64,000 nucleotides of DNA from Prorocentrum cordatum (Eukaryota > Sar > Dinophyceae > Prorocentrales > Prorocentraceae), in the NCBI GenBank assembly GCA_963575745.1, contig CAUYUJ010000956.1, positions 1-64,000 on the forward strand, read 5' to 3'. Below, in pieces: positions 45,782 through 55,732 of this stretch. A model generated the notes under the pieces. That model had not been told where the DNA came from and searched no databases. It saw nothing but the letters and a program-made list of their open reading frames with translations. Each line of letters starts with the position of its first letter. Position 1 is the first letter of the stretch. Made by a program: the position numbers and the translations under genes.

Positions 45782-46011
45782 GTCGATGTCGAGCCCCCCC
45801 AGCAATTCAGACCACGCGCCCAGGGGGTGCTAAAAGTCTTGTTTGGGCCTCCCCCCCCTCGCGCGGTCAGTCAATTAGTTAGAGTAACCAGCAAGAGGCA
45901 GAGCTGTAACACTGGAAACTACAAGCTACAACTGGTACTGGTAACTGCGAACCCGCGCCTACAGCCTGGTGGCCCCGCAAGGGGGCCGGCGGATTTCTTG
46001 AGGATGGTGGA
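45782..46011 (+). other. Spacer between the 73-bp array and the protease
   Basis: C-rich run, then GTCAGTCAATTAG and less biased sequence. No feature recognised. Confidence 0.4.
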
Positions 46012-46920
46012 AATTCAATCCTCATAGACGTGGGCTCGAATATTAACATAATGGGAGAAAATGCGAGCCGCAAGTTCGCCCAGGCTGCTGAGGCACATAA
46101 TCGTCCTTGTACGTTTGAACCTCGTTCTCGATTGAACATCAACGGGGTGGGCGAGGGGTCGGCCCCAGCTGATACCGTGGGCACCTTTAGCATTGCCTGC
46201 GAGTACCAGGGCTCGACCCAGCTCGACTCGTACAAGATTAATATTGTGTCAGGCTGTGGCAAGGACCTGCCAGCTATCCTGGGCCTCGGCAGTATGCAGG
46301 ACAAGCGCGCTATCATTGTGCTCGAACGAGGCCAGGAGAAGCTGATATTCCCTGGGAAGGGACAGGTCAAGATGGAACTCCCCGAGGGCTCCAAGATCAT
46401 GCCGACAACGAAGTTGCCAGCAGGACATCTGTCAATCGGGTGTGATCGATTTGGAGCCGCGGGGCAACCCGCCTCGAGTACAAGTACAACATCGTTCCAG
46501 ACGGTGCTGACAAGCGAGCCGTCCCCTGCGCAAGAGCGCCAACAACTGCAGGGGGACCTGCCTCAATGGTTGCTCGCGATACTCGCCAAGGCGACGATGA
46601 GAGGCGACAGCGTCGATGATCTGGAGACGTTCGATTGCTTCGTAGCCAGGACACTGACCCAGCATGGCGGACTTGTACCCATGGATGCTGTACGGCCCCG
46701 CCGGAAGATAGCGGCGGGATACGCGAATCATGAGCTGCAGAGGGTCAACGACGCAAGGTCGAAAGGACTAGGGAAGCAGCTGATGGATGATCCATCCATG
46801 CTGGCCACGTTTGCGGAGCAATCCGCCTCTGAGGCTACCGCGCGCTGCAGCGCAGAGCTCCAGCATCTGAGGGAAGCCCAGATGCCGGCAGATGTTGCAG
46901 GCGCATCCTCTCTATCTTGA
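46012..46920 (+). pseudogene. copia aspartic protease
   Basis: The active-site region reads I-L-I-D-V-G-S (Asp at 46027-46029), with V in place of the usual T/S and G following. The second signature is A-I-L-G-L-G-S-M at about 46273-46296. The enzyme cuts Gag from Pol in the particle. No ATG precedes the active site in this frame, so it must have been made as part of the polyprotein. The C-terminal part is linker, and the frame closes at 46918-46920 while conservation passes to the overlapping frame. Confidence 0.7.
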
Positions 46921-49148
46921 AGATGGCAGGGCGACGATGCTCCTCGTCGCCTTGCTTGATAGCCGAGAGGCCAGGGGGTAACAAGGACAGCGGGGCAACC
47001 AGCAGTAGTAAAAGAGCTTTCGTTATCGAAGATACGAGAGAGGCTTGCGCTGACCTCCGCGCCCGAGGATACATCTGTGATCGCATTTCCCACGATGAGC
47101 TCATGACGACTGTGGGCACATATTACCTGGGTGCGGTGATCAGTGGGGATTATACTTTAATATGGATTAGTACCCTGGGTGACTGGTACGTACTAACCCC
47201 AGGAAAGAGAGTGGCCCCACACTGGTCGCGCATTCAGAACCTTCTGACAAAAGCCAAGAAGCCCCGCATGAAAATTATAGTGTTTGGCCCCCCCGGATAC
47301 GTTTGGAAGTTGTCTCCAAGTCGTGATACTCTGGAAGATCTTAACTTGACGGTGGTACGGATGCGGTTATGTCATTTCGGTAATAGATTTAATATTCAAG
47401 ACAATACACCGAGTGGCACCTATATGCAGGTAGCCACATCGATACCGATTAGCTCTAAGTGGTGGGCATGTGCGTGCAAACTGGCGATACCACAACATGT
47501 ATTGGATTGGTACGGCGAAACGGTACGACATGCTGAGTGGCGAGCCCAGACGCGCATCACACTTATCCGTCACCTCAACGACATAATCCTGGGAAGCAAC
47601 ACTACGCGCGGAAACGTGCCGATATACTTGAACACTTATACACGTACGGATCACAACATACATCACTATGTGACGACCAACAAAGGAGGAACGAAATGGT
47701 CTGATGTCATCCGACGTGTAACGATTAACCTGGATACCAACGCGATTATTCAGGATATCTCAGTAGCCGATCAACCAACGGGATATGATTGGCATGCACC
47801 ACTACCTGCAGGGATTGCCAACATCAGTACACGGATGTACCGGCAGCCCGAGGAACCGGTCAGGCTCGGAAGCGAGCCTACTCAATCACCACAGAAACCT
47901 AGACGCGTCATCATAGATGACTGTCCTTCTGCCCTCCCGACTCTGGCGATTGACGCAGGTACCCACTCATCAACGACGATGGGCGCGCAGACCGGTGAAC
48001 AGGACGAGCAAGTCCTAACTACGGAGTCGCGTATCAAACAGAAGGAAAGGCTCAAAGCCGAAAAGGACGCAGGCATCAGGCCTCGCCGCATCAAAAAGCA
48101 CGTTGAAGATGAAAACGATGATTGCGGTGACGACTTGTCAGGACTCGGACAGGATCTTATGGCGACCTGGAGCGCTGACGTCCCTGTCGAGCTGATTAGC
48201 TCAGACGAGGAAGATGACCTGTTCCTTGCCCCCCCCGCATCTATGCCCGACACACACGCGGACATATACAGCATAGTGGCTGCTCTATGTTGTGGTCACA
48301 AAAATTGCGTGGATATGTTGGAGCTTTGTGGAGGTGAGGGTGGCGTTTCAGAGCTTGCCTTCTCAGGAAGTCTCTCCTCCGGAGGCAACTTAGACAAGGC
48401 CACATGTGTCGACCTGGGAGATCTCGCGGTGCAGCGAGCTGTAGACCACTACTTCGCAGTATGCCTCGTACGAGTAGCCATGCTACAGCCCAGCTGCCGC
48501 ACCACAGGACCGCCATCCTACTACAACTACAAAGCCAACTACACCACTTGGGAACAGCATCATAAATAATAGTTGCCACACATAACCTATTGTGGTAAAA
48601 TAGCTGTTGCTCAAGATAATGCACGCAGGTGGTTAATGCGCGAACAACCCACAGGAACATGGGTGGATGATATTTCTCCATGGAAAGAACTTGCCGACCG
48701 ATCGCATATCACGACCGTGCGCATCGACCAATGTGCGACGGGACTTAAAGATACGGCTGGTGACTATATTCAGAAGCCGACACATATCACCAGCAACGAC
48801 GAGTCAATTCTTAAACCCTTTGAGCGACTCAAGTGCAACGGTCAGCACGTGCACGCACAACCTTGCAACAGGGAGCTTTCATTGGCACAAAAATACACTC
48901 GACGACTGCAGTCTGCCTTTGTGGAATCTGTATACCTGGCGAAAGCCATTGTCAACGCGCGCGGAGACGCGCCTACACGAACTGCGCGTGCTTTCCCTGC
49001 TGACCTTCCTGATCAAGCTGAACCAGGAAAGGGTATGAGACGCATCTGCGATCGCATCGTCCCAAAAGTGGTTACATGCCCAGCATGCATCGACAATGTC
49101 CGAATGGGCAGTCCCAGCCACAACAGAGATCCTACACAGTGTAAGTAA
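46921..49148 (+). pseudogene. copia module with methyltransferase-like domain
   Basis: A first domain (G-D-W-Y-V, V-F-G-P-P-G, L-C-H-F-G, L-D-W-Y-G) at about 47.04-47.58 kb is of a type I know from dinoflagellate copia proteins, function unknown. Then M-L-E-L-C-G-G-E-G-G (48315) has the shape of the SAM-binding motif I of class I methyltransferases, and C-R-T-T-G-P-P-S-Y follows near 48.50 kb. Consecutive TAA and TAG codons (48567-48572) interrupt it; the same frame resumes with L-P-H-I-T-Y-C-G, W-L-M-R-E-Q-P and K-C-N-G-Q-H. Whether it methylates DNA or RNA is unknown. Confidence 0.6.
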
Positions 49149-49332
49149 GCATCATGACTCTATCTCTGTATACTGGCCATGTCCTGCATGCCAAAAGGAT
49201 CTTACGAGAAGCAAGGGTGTTAAGAACCACCTCGACACTGAGCCTGGCAAATGCCGTTTTGCTGAGCCATTCAAACTCCCAGGTGTTCATGGCCCCGAGG
49301 GCCGCAATGTGCCAGCTTGGTGGGAACCCTGA
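49085..49332 (+). pseudogene. Zinc-ribbon-like segment before the integrase
   Basis: V-T-C-P-A-C ends the methyltransferase frame at about 49.09 kb. The next frame gives W-P-C-P-A-C-Q-K and H-L-D-T-E-P-G-K-C-R-F, a second C-x2-C...H...C group. TGA at 49330-49332 closes it. One frameshift lies between 49.10 and 49.14 kb. Confidence 0.5.
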
Positions 49333-49452
49333 CCCAAGCCTGGGGAGGGCCAAGCTTCGGCATCGGGTGGCCGTCAGGGCGCTCGCGCCAGGCCACCGCG
49401 ACCACGAGCCTTTGGGAATGCTGATCCTACATCTGGCGCCAGCAGTTACGAC

Positions 49453-50919
49453 ATGCTGCGAGACGCGCCCGAGCGTGGAAACACGCCCTCCGCGTCTGCG
49501 GGCGAGCCGCCGCAAGTAGCGGCCCGCCGTGGTCGCCTACAAGGCGTACCTCCACCACCAGATGCAGTTGACGAAGGAGACCGACTGCGGAGAGCTACGA
49601 GGAACCCTCTTGCCTCAACCGGTTCGGGGGCTCCGCGACTGCCCGACTGGGCGAGATTTGACGTCCAACACAGTCTGCAAAACCTTCGTAGTCACGAACC
49701 TCACGTAGTCAAAAAGGAACTCCTTAAAGTGCGCTTACGGTGGTATCATGCGAAGGAACCCGAGATGAGGCTGATCCTAGATAAAGTGGGACTGGATAAC
49801 GTTCGATTAAATATGATCAAAGAAATCTGTGACACATGTCGGGAGTGTAGAGCATGGGAACGTCCAGGTAATTTTGCGCTACCTTCCGTAAACCTTCCTG
49901 GAAATTGGCTTGACGAAGGCGAAGTAGATCTCATGTTTGACAAGAAACGAACCATATTTCATGTGACGGACCGATGTATCCGCCTGGCAGCAGGCCAAGA
50001 GATTTCCGATAGAGAACGCGACGCAATACTCGACGCCTACCACTACTGCTGGATTGCCTATCATGGACCCTTCAAAGCCTTGTATTCAGATGGAGAAGGC
50101 GCCCTCAACAATGACACTGCCAAGGCCATGATGGCGAACCGGGGTGCGACACTTCGTATCCGAGCGCCTGGCCAACGCGCGACCTCGATCGAGTCACGCA
50201 ACGGCATTCTTAGGGGCGCTCTCCATGTGATTGAGGAAGAGCTGAACAGACACAACAACCCCGTTGTATTTATTAGAGTATTGGCTGAAGGCACCTTCGC
50301 CACCAACGCTTTCGCGTTTTACAACGGAGTATCGCCGTGCCAAGCACACACTGGGCGACGGCCCTCTTTTTTTCCTGACCTCGACACCCTTGACTTCCCT
50401 AAGGGACCCGAGACGTCAGGCCACGAACGAGAACGCCGTGTGAGGGAAGTTAGCCTGGAAGCAATAACTCAAGCCACGGCGGTAGCTAAGACGAATCGTG
50501 CTCTCAGGGCTAAGACGGCCCCAGATGGTGCTCGCCTTTACTCAGCTGGGGACTTGGTCGATTATCACCGACCTACAGCCACTAAGGACGACCGTGGAGG
50601 CTGGAATGGCCCGTTTCCTGTGATCCGTAATGTGCCTGAACGAGGACACGTCGTCGTCAAGGCAGGATCGCGTGAGGTAATTGTAATGTGCCCTGATGCT
50701 CGCCACACGCTATATATTGAATGCCTTCTTACCGGGGAACTTGGCATGGACAACGTGGCCATGCAAACCATCCTTGCATATGTGGCACACCTTGGTGCAG
50801 GGAAACCTGCCAAAGTCTTTGGCTATAGTCCAGACTCCAAAGGAAACCTCAATTTTTCCGACGACAGCAAGTTTCACTCGCGCGTACACCTTGCACTGCA
50901 GTGTCTCGTGCGAAATTAG
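49453..50919 (+). pseudogene. copia integrase with intact DDE residues
   Basis: This is the longest clean domain of the element. A zinc-binding start is partly seen (W-Y-H-A at 49741; C-D-T-C-R-E-C). The catalytic core has Asp in E-V-D-L-M-F (49927), Asp in Y-S-D-G-E-G (50089) and Glu in S-I-E-S-R-N-G (50191), about 33 residues after the second Asp. A C-terminal G-D-L-V-D-Y-H segment (about 50.55 kb) fits the SH3-like end. It inserts the cDNA and would have made the 5-bp TGTTT duplication. TAG at 50917-50919 ends the frame, but the same phase continues into the RT. Confidence 0.85.
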
Positions 50920-52452
50920 TTCCGAGTTGAACGTTTAGTAGCCGTGAGATTGGCCAAGAGCGTGTCCAATCTACCTGCAGTGCAGTACGCCACCGGGTCT
51001 ACACTCATCCACTACGACAATGATGTTATTCCAGCCTTCCACTATTATGAGTGCGTGGGCACCGGCCTGAACATCTTTCAAATCACTGGTAGCACTCACT
51101 CCAGACTCATCCAGTGCCTGACGTCGCAAGTTCCTCCCCTAGGATTTCATGACGACCCTGCCAAGTATCAGCACTTGGGCACAACCTCTCGAGAACACGA
51201 CCAGCCTGGAGACAGGCCTCCTCCAGACACCCCAGGTGTTTCATCGCCGAGTGAAGGTCGCCTGTATACAACCTACGAAGAAAGCGAGGAACACGACATC
51301 GAGGCTATGATGATGGAGGAGTGGTACGATGAGTTACGTATGGACCCTCATCCCACAACGGTTACCGACGACTATCTTTACTGCGTCCCAACAACCGTGC
51401 TGCCCGACCAATGTGTCTTGGTCTCAGCATCCGTGGACGAGGAAGATACCGTAGTGTCGGAGATGCTCGGAGACGAGCCTGAACTACAAGAGCCCTGTCT
51501 TATCTCTCTATGCTCGACTACACCTGACGAGGGCTATTCTCTTGACAGTGATGAACATGGTCCCTATGTTGAGCTATGTTCCACGCCAGAAATGTCAAAG
51601 GTAATGTTGGATCAGACCCAACTTGCACAGCTTGAAACAGACGTGGTCGCAACGATGAGAGCATATGTATCATCGGCTGCTAAACGTGCTGTGGTAGTCA
51701 AGGAAGACGACCTACTCGCCAAAGCCGATATCGCAGCACATCCTAAAGAGGTTAGTGAAGCCCTGCACACCGAACTCAAGATCTGGCTTGACAACCGATG
51801 CTTTGAGATGTATGACCTATCTAAAACCTCCGACATCATGACATCCAGATATGTATACAAGTGGAAGTTTGTGAAGGTAGGCACCGAGAATGTTAAAACC
51901 ATCCGTCTTAGACTTGTCTTTCGCGGATTCATGGACGCTGAGGCGTTCGATGTAGAAACCTTCTCAGGAACTGCTCGAAGACAGTCCCAGAGGCTCCTGG
52001 CAAGTGAGGCGGCATCTCATCCAGAATGGATCTTAGCATCTATGGATATCGACAAAGCGTTCCTCAAATGACTGACCTATGAGGAACTTGCTCATGCCAG
52101 CAGCGAGGAAACTCGCATGGTTTGCTTCGCCCTTCCACCTGGAAGTGCCCAGGTGCTCGTACACTACCAGGCTTCTCTTCTTACGATGAAAGCCGACACT
52201 GCCTCGGGTGTCTCAAGCCAGGAACGGGTGCAAAGGGCGCCCCAAGAGCGTTCTCGTTCAAGCTTCGTACGACTACACGAGCTATAGGCCTCGCACCGGC
52301 AAGTTACGATCCTGAGTTTGAATTCAGTCAGGATCTGTTAACGGCAAAACATGTCGACGACATCAATATGACAGGCCTGGAGAAAACGTAGATGTCTATG
52401 TACAACGTGTCGAAAAGGTGTATGGTAAATTCAATCATTTAAGTATGACGTG
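50920..52452 (+). pseudogene. copia reverse transcriptase, truncated
   Basis: An acidic linker leads to T-E-L-K-I-W-L-D-N and Y-V-Y-K-W-K-F-V (51.78-51.88 kb), R-G-F-M-D-A-E-A-F-D-V and motif A M-D-I-D-K-A-F-L (about 52.04 kb). TGA at 52069-52071 follows. Then L-T-Y-E-E-L continues in phase, F-A-L-P-P-G-S in phase, and G-F-S-S-Y-D-E-S-R-H-C in the next frame, with motif C H-V-D-D-I-N-M near 52.35 kb. A last frame change adds V-D-V-Y-V-Q-R-V-E-K to about 52452. Beyond it nothing resembles the thumb, connection or RNase H, so these are deleted. Confidence 0.8.
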
Positions 52453-52898
52453 AAGCAGTTTGTTCCCTTTCGCGGCCCCGAGGACAGGAACAAGCCTAAG
52501 TCGAATCAGTTTTAGTCTGTCCTTGTTGCCCCCGCGGTCCAGTTTGCCAGCACGGGCGCCTAATATAGAGGCGCCCTCTTAGCTGCTCGGAAACGAGCCA
52601 TACTTTTCACGCTTGGAAGCGAGCCTGTTCAGTTTGGTTCAGGCTCTTTGTTTTAATACCCTTTTGCCTGGAGGGGAATGGTCTGTTTGGCTTACCTCTA
52701 GCCGGGCCGGTAGCCCCTGTATATCCAAGGGGCTATCCTGCGTGTGCGTGGAAAAGTTTTGCGAGGAAACTCGCCGGCGAATAATCTCGCCCTGCAGTCT
52801 GGCGGTAGGCCAGACTGTGCGTTGTCCAACCAGTTGCGCGCGCGGCCTCTCTAGAGCCTAACGGCTGCGCGGCTTTACTCTCCGTCTCCTCCCCTCCC
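52453..52898 (+). other. 3' non-coding tail of the copia element
   Basis: It holds three hairpins (52585, 52611, 52761) and ends in a 20-nt pyrimidine run (CTCTCCGTCTCCTCCCCTCC at about 52879-52897) directly before the LTR. The purine-rich tract expected on the plus strand before a 3' LTR is absent. Confidence 0.6.
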
Positions 52899-53115
52899 GA
52901 CTTTAAGGGTAGCTCTTTGGGAGATGTTATAGAGGATCGGGAGTATAGCCTGCGCGCCGTTGCCTTTGGCTCAAGGCACGCGCGCCCTATTTGCCCGGAC
53001 AGTTACCCTCGTGTTCGCTATGTGCTGGAAAGATCATTACATCGATCTTATCCTTTCCTATCCATCCACCCCCCTGGAATCGGATGCTATTTGACTTGCC
53101 AGAGTCATTTCAGAC
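52899..53115 (+). repeat. 3' LTR, with a DinoSL-like block
   Basis: Matches the 5' LTR end to end. The CCGTTGCCTTTGGCTCAAG block is at 52957-52975, identical to the other copy. It is followed by TGTTT and by the continuation of the large repeat head. Confidence 0.92.
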
Positions 53116-53560
53116 TGTTTGTCCCTGGTTTACACCAACAGCGGCTCCCGCCCGATATTTCCTCACGCTCTCGCGCGGGACTTCCTCATGAGTTGTGAAA
53201 GAATCTCGCTCTCGCGTGGGGCTTCCTCGCAATTTATGCAGACGCCGCGCTCTCGACATTCAGGAATCGCGCTCTCGCTGTGGAGTTCCTGGCGATTTGT
53301 TTGGGAATCGCACTATCGCTTCAGACCTCCTCGCGACTCATGCAGGACGCACGCTTCAGCAACGTGCCTGCCCCTTGTCTCTTCCTTCCATTCGTCCTCT
53401 CTTCCCCTGCCTTAGCGGCTGCGCGAGAGACACGTTGCACGTAAGAAAGGTATCCCCCTTAGGGGGTGCGATCGACGACGAAGAGGACGGGTATCCAGGG
53501 CTGGGGATACACGAGTTGAATGGCACGCGAGCAGATAAGAACGACCAGTCTTACAATGAA
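53116..53560 (+). repeat. Large repeat unit, right part after the copia insertion
   Basis: It resumes with GTCCCTGGTTTACACCAACA, GCGGCTCCCGCCCGATA and several TCGCGCTCTCGC phrases, then the conserved tail (GATCGACGACGAAGAGG, GAGCAGATAAGAACGACCAG, CTTACA), and runs into the GTT tract. Without the 16.35-kb insertion this unit would be about 600 bp, close to unit 4. Confidence 0.8.
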
Positions 53561-53855
53561 TGTTGTTATTGTTGTGGTTGTTGGTGTTGTTGTTGTTGTT
53601 TTCGTCGTCGTCGTTGTTTGCTGTTGTTGATGTTTTTTGTTGTTGTTGTTGCTGTACTTGTTTTGTTCTTGTCGCTGTCGTTGTCGTCGGTGTCGTCGTC
53701 GTCGTTGTCGTTGTCGTTGTCGTTGTTGTTGTTGTTGTTGTTTTTGCTGTTGTGTTTGTGATTAACGCTGTTGTTACGGTGGTTGCTGATGTTGCAGCGG
53801 TTTTTATTTCCTATTGTTGCTGCTGGTGTTTCTGTTGTCGTGTGCTTTGTTCTTG
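53560..53855 (+). repeat. GTT/GTC microsatellite
   Basis: Degenerate GTT and GTC triplets with a less biased patch at 53770-53850. Confidence 0.85.
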
Positions 53856-53856
53856 T

Positions 53857-54357
53857 TGTTGATGATGTTGATGGTGACGATGACGACGACGTGGATGACG
53901 TTGCTGTTGTTGTTGATAACGGTGGTGATGATGAAGAAGAAGCTGATGATGATGAGGATGATGATGAGGACGATGATAAACATGATAAGGATAATGATGA
54001 TGATGCTGCTGATGCTTATGGTTATGCTGATACTTATGATTGTGATTCTGATTATGATGATGATGCTGCTGCTGATGATGATGCTGATTATGATGATGAT
54101 GATGCTGATGATGCTGATGGTGATGATGATGATGGTGCTGATGATGCTGATGATGATGATGCTGAGGATGATGATGACGATGATGATGATGATAATGATG
54201 ATGGTGATGATGATGATGATGATGCTGACGATGATGATGATGATGACGATGATGATGATGATGCTGATGATGCTGATGATGCTGATGATGCTGATGATGA
54301 CGATGATGATGATGATGATGATGATGATGCTGATGATGATGATGATGATGATGATGC

Positions 54358-54449
<92 letters not shown>
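53857..54449 (+). repeat. GAT microsatellite
   Basis: About 590 bp of GAT with GCT islands, becoming pure at the 3' end. Poly-D, poly-M and poly-I frames are shadows. Confidence 0.95.
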
Positions 54450-54453
<4 letters not shown>

Positions 54454-54455
54454 CC

Positions 54456-54975
54456 GTTGTGGGCCGTCTTGGGGCTGTCTGGGCCTCCTGTGAGGCAGTC
54501 TTTGGGGGTCCTTGGGCCGTCTGGGGTCGTCTTGGAGCTCTCTTGGGCCGACTGGGGCCCTCTTGGCCGTACGGTGGGTATCTGGGGGCCGTCGTGGGGC
54601 CGTCTTGGCGCCGTTTTTGTCCGTCGAATGGCCTTCTAAGGCCGTTTGGGTCCAACGGGAGGCCCTCTTGGGCCGTCCGATGGCCGTGTTGGGTGCCTCT
54701 TGGGCCATCGTGGAGTCCTCTTGGGCCGTCTTGAGCTGACGACAGCCCAAAAATGCAAGAATGCGAACATCATTCAAACACCCAAGTACTGATGTTGGTT
54801 TCTTCGGACACTGTTGGAGGTCCTCTTGTGGCCATTTTGGGCTCTCTTGGAGGCATCTTGGGCCGTGTTGAATCAATATTCGGCCACTTCAGGGCCATCC
54901 CGGGCAGTCTTCGAGGCATCTTGGGCCATCTTGGTGTCTTTAGTTGCCTTCACGGACCGTCTTGGCTTTTAACGA
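54456..54975 (+). repeat. G-rich minisatellite (GGCCGTCTTGG family)
   Basis: About 25 blocks such as GGGCCGTCTTGG, GGCCCTCTTGG and GGGCCATCTTGG, spaced 12-35 bp. Confidence 0.75.
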
Positions 54976-55051
54976 GGGATTTTGGCCTGGGAGGCTCTGA
55001 AGCGCTTGGGAGTATCGCCTGGGAATGCAGGAAGTGAACGATCCTCGAGCA

Positions 55052-55361
55052 GATGCGCTAGCCATGCGGGAAGTGCACCATCCTTGAGCGGGCGCGCGTG
55101 GAAGGGGGGTTCAAGCATTAGCTGCCATGCGGGAAGTGCACCATCCTCGAGCGGGCACGCGTGGAAGAGGGTTTCAGGCGTGAGCTGCCATGCCGGAAGT
55201 GCACCATCCTCGAGCGGGCACGCGTGGAAGGGAGGTTCAAGCATTAGATGCCATGCTGGAAATTCAGGCACCATCCTCGAGCGGGCATTCGTGGAAGAGG
55301 GGGGTTAGGCATGAGCTGCCATGCTGTAAGTGCAGCGTCCTCGGGCGGGCGCGAGGGAAGG
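55052..55361 (+). repeat. 63-bp minisatellite, about five copies
   Basis: Units begin GCTGCCATGCGGGAAGTGCA and continue CCATCCTCGAGCGGGCACGC. The length is a multiple of three, so a 21-residue peptide repeats in frame. No gene features otherwise. Confidence 0.85.
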
Positions 55362-55517
55362 CGACCTCGGAAAGGAGGGGCGATGCATGCAGCAGGCTGC
55401 GAGCAGGGGGGTCCTCCAGACGGAGTTCGAGAAGCCCTACCAGGCAGACCTTGGCATTCTTCCACGCCTGAACGTGCCAGGGGGCACGGTGGCGGATCAA
55501 GACTGCTCTTGCATCCT

Positions 55518-55697
55518 TACAGTCGGGGCCCTGAAGAAGGAACCCTTTCGGTTGGGGAGGGGCTCCGCGTTCCTCAAGTGTTTCACAGCTTGCCTCAGGT
55601 TTCCCTTATGTTTTCGATCGGGAATCGAAGTTTAACTTATGGAAAAGAGGGTCCTCGTTCCTTATTTAGGGTTCCTTAGGTCAACGCCCCGACTGTA
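55518..55697. mobile_element. MITE, family M3, copy 2
   Basis: Same terminal TACAGTCGGGGC and internal blocks (GAAGGAACCCTTTC, TTAACTTATGG, CTCGTTCC, TTAGGGTTCCTTAGGTCAAC) as the copy at 26594-26752. It is 180 bp instead of 159 because of a longer middle. Confidence 0.75.
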
Positions 55698-55710
55698 CCT
55701 CCTCGGCCCA

Positions 55711-55732
55711 TCCGTAGCCATCGATGCCAGAG
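55711..55732 (+). other. Possible relict spliced leader, 5' half only
   Basis: TCCGTAGCCAT is an exact match to the first 11 bases of DinoSL; the rest matches at only 4 of 11. It lies 13 bp after a MITE. It may be a decayed SL relic or chance. Confidence 0.25.

Larger units (their letters stand above)
37242..52774 (+). other. Set of 31 short GNRA-loop hairpins across the copia element
   Basis: Pattern: GC-NN-G, a four-base loop, C-N'N'-GC, nearly always followed by C. Starts: 37242, 38085, 38960, 39107, 39614, 39689, 39905, 40598, 41149, 41227, 42363, 42672, 42927, 43129, 43539, 44049, 44130, 44699, 46459, 46548, 47606, 47874, 48959, 49473, 50797, 51204, 51465, 52103, 52585, 52611 and 52761. 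Loops are GAAA (most), GAGA, GCAA, GTAA, GGAA, GGGA, GAAG and one GAGG. The two inner pairs vary (GG/CC, CT/AG, TG/CA, TC/GA, AG/CT, GA/TC, GC/GC, GT/AC), and three use G-T wobbles. Weaker forms occur at 37203, 42624, 44666 and 46990. Confidence 0.85.
36767..53115 (+). mobile_element. Ty1/copia LTR retrotransposon, full length but inactivated
   Basis: LTRs of 218 and 217 bp bound a 16.35-kb element, with TGTTT on both sides as target duplication. The host sequence rejoins cleanly across it. The order protease, integrase, RT defines Ty1/copia. Extra modules (Tpt1-like, RING, methyltransferase-like) and a 73-bp tandem array enlarge it. The LTRs differ at about 18 positions by eye (about 92 percent identical), and the coding part has at least six in-frame stops and six frameshifts, so the insertion is old. 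The distal RT and RNase H are not found before the 3' LTR. Thirty-one GNRA-loop hairpins lie between the LTRs. Confidence 0.92.
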
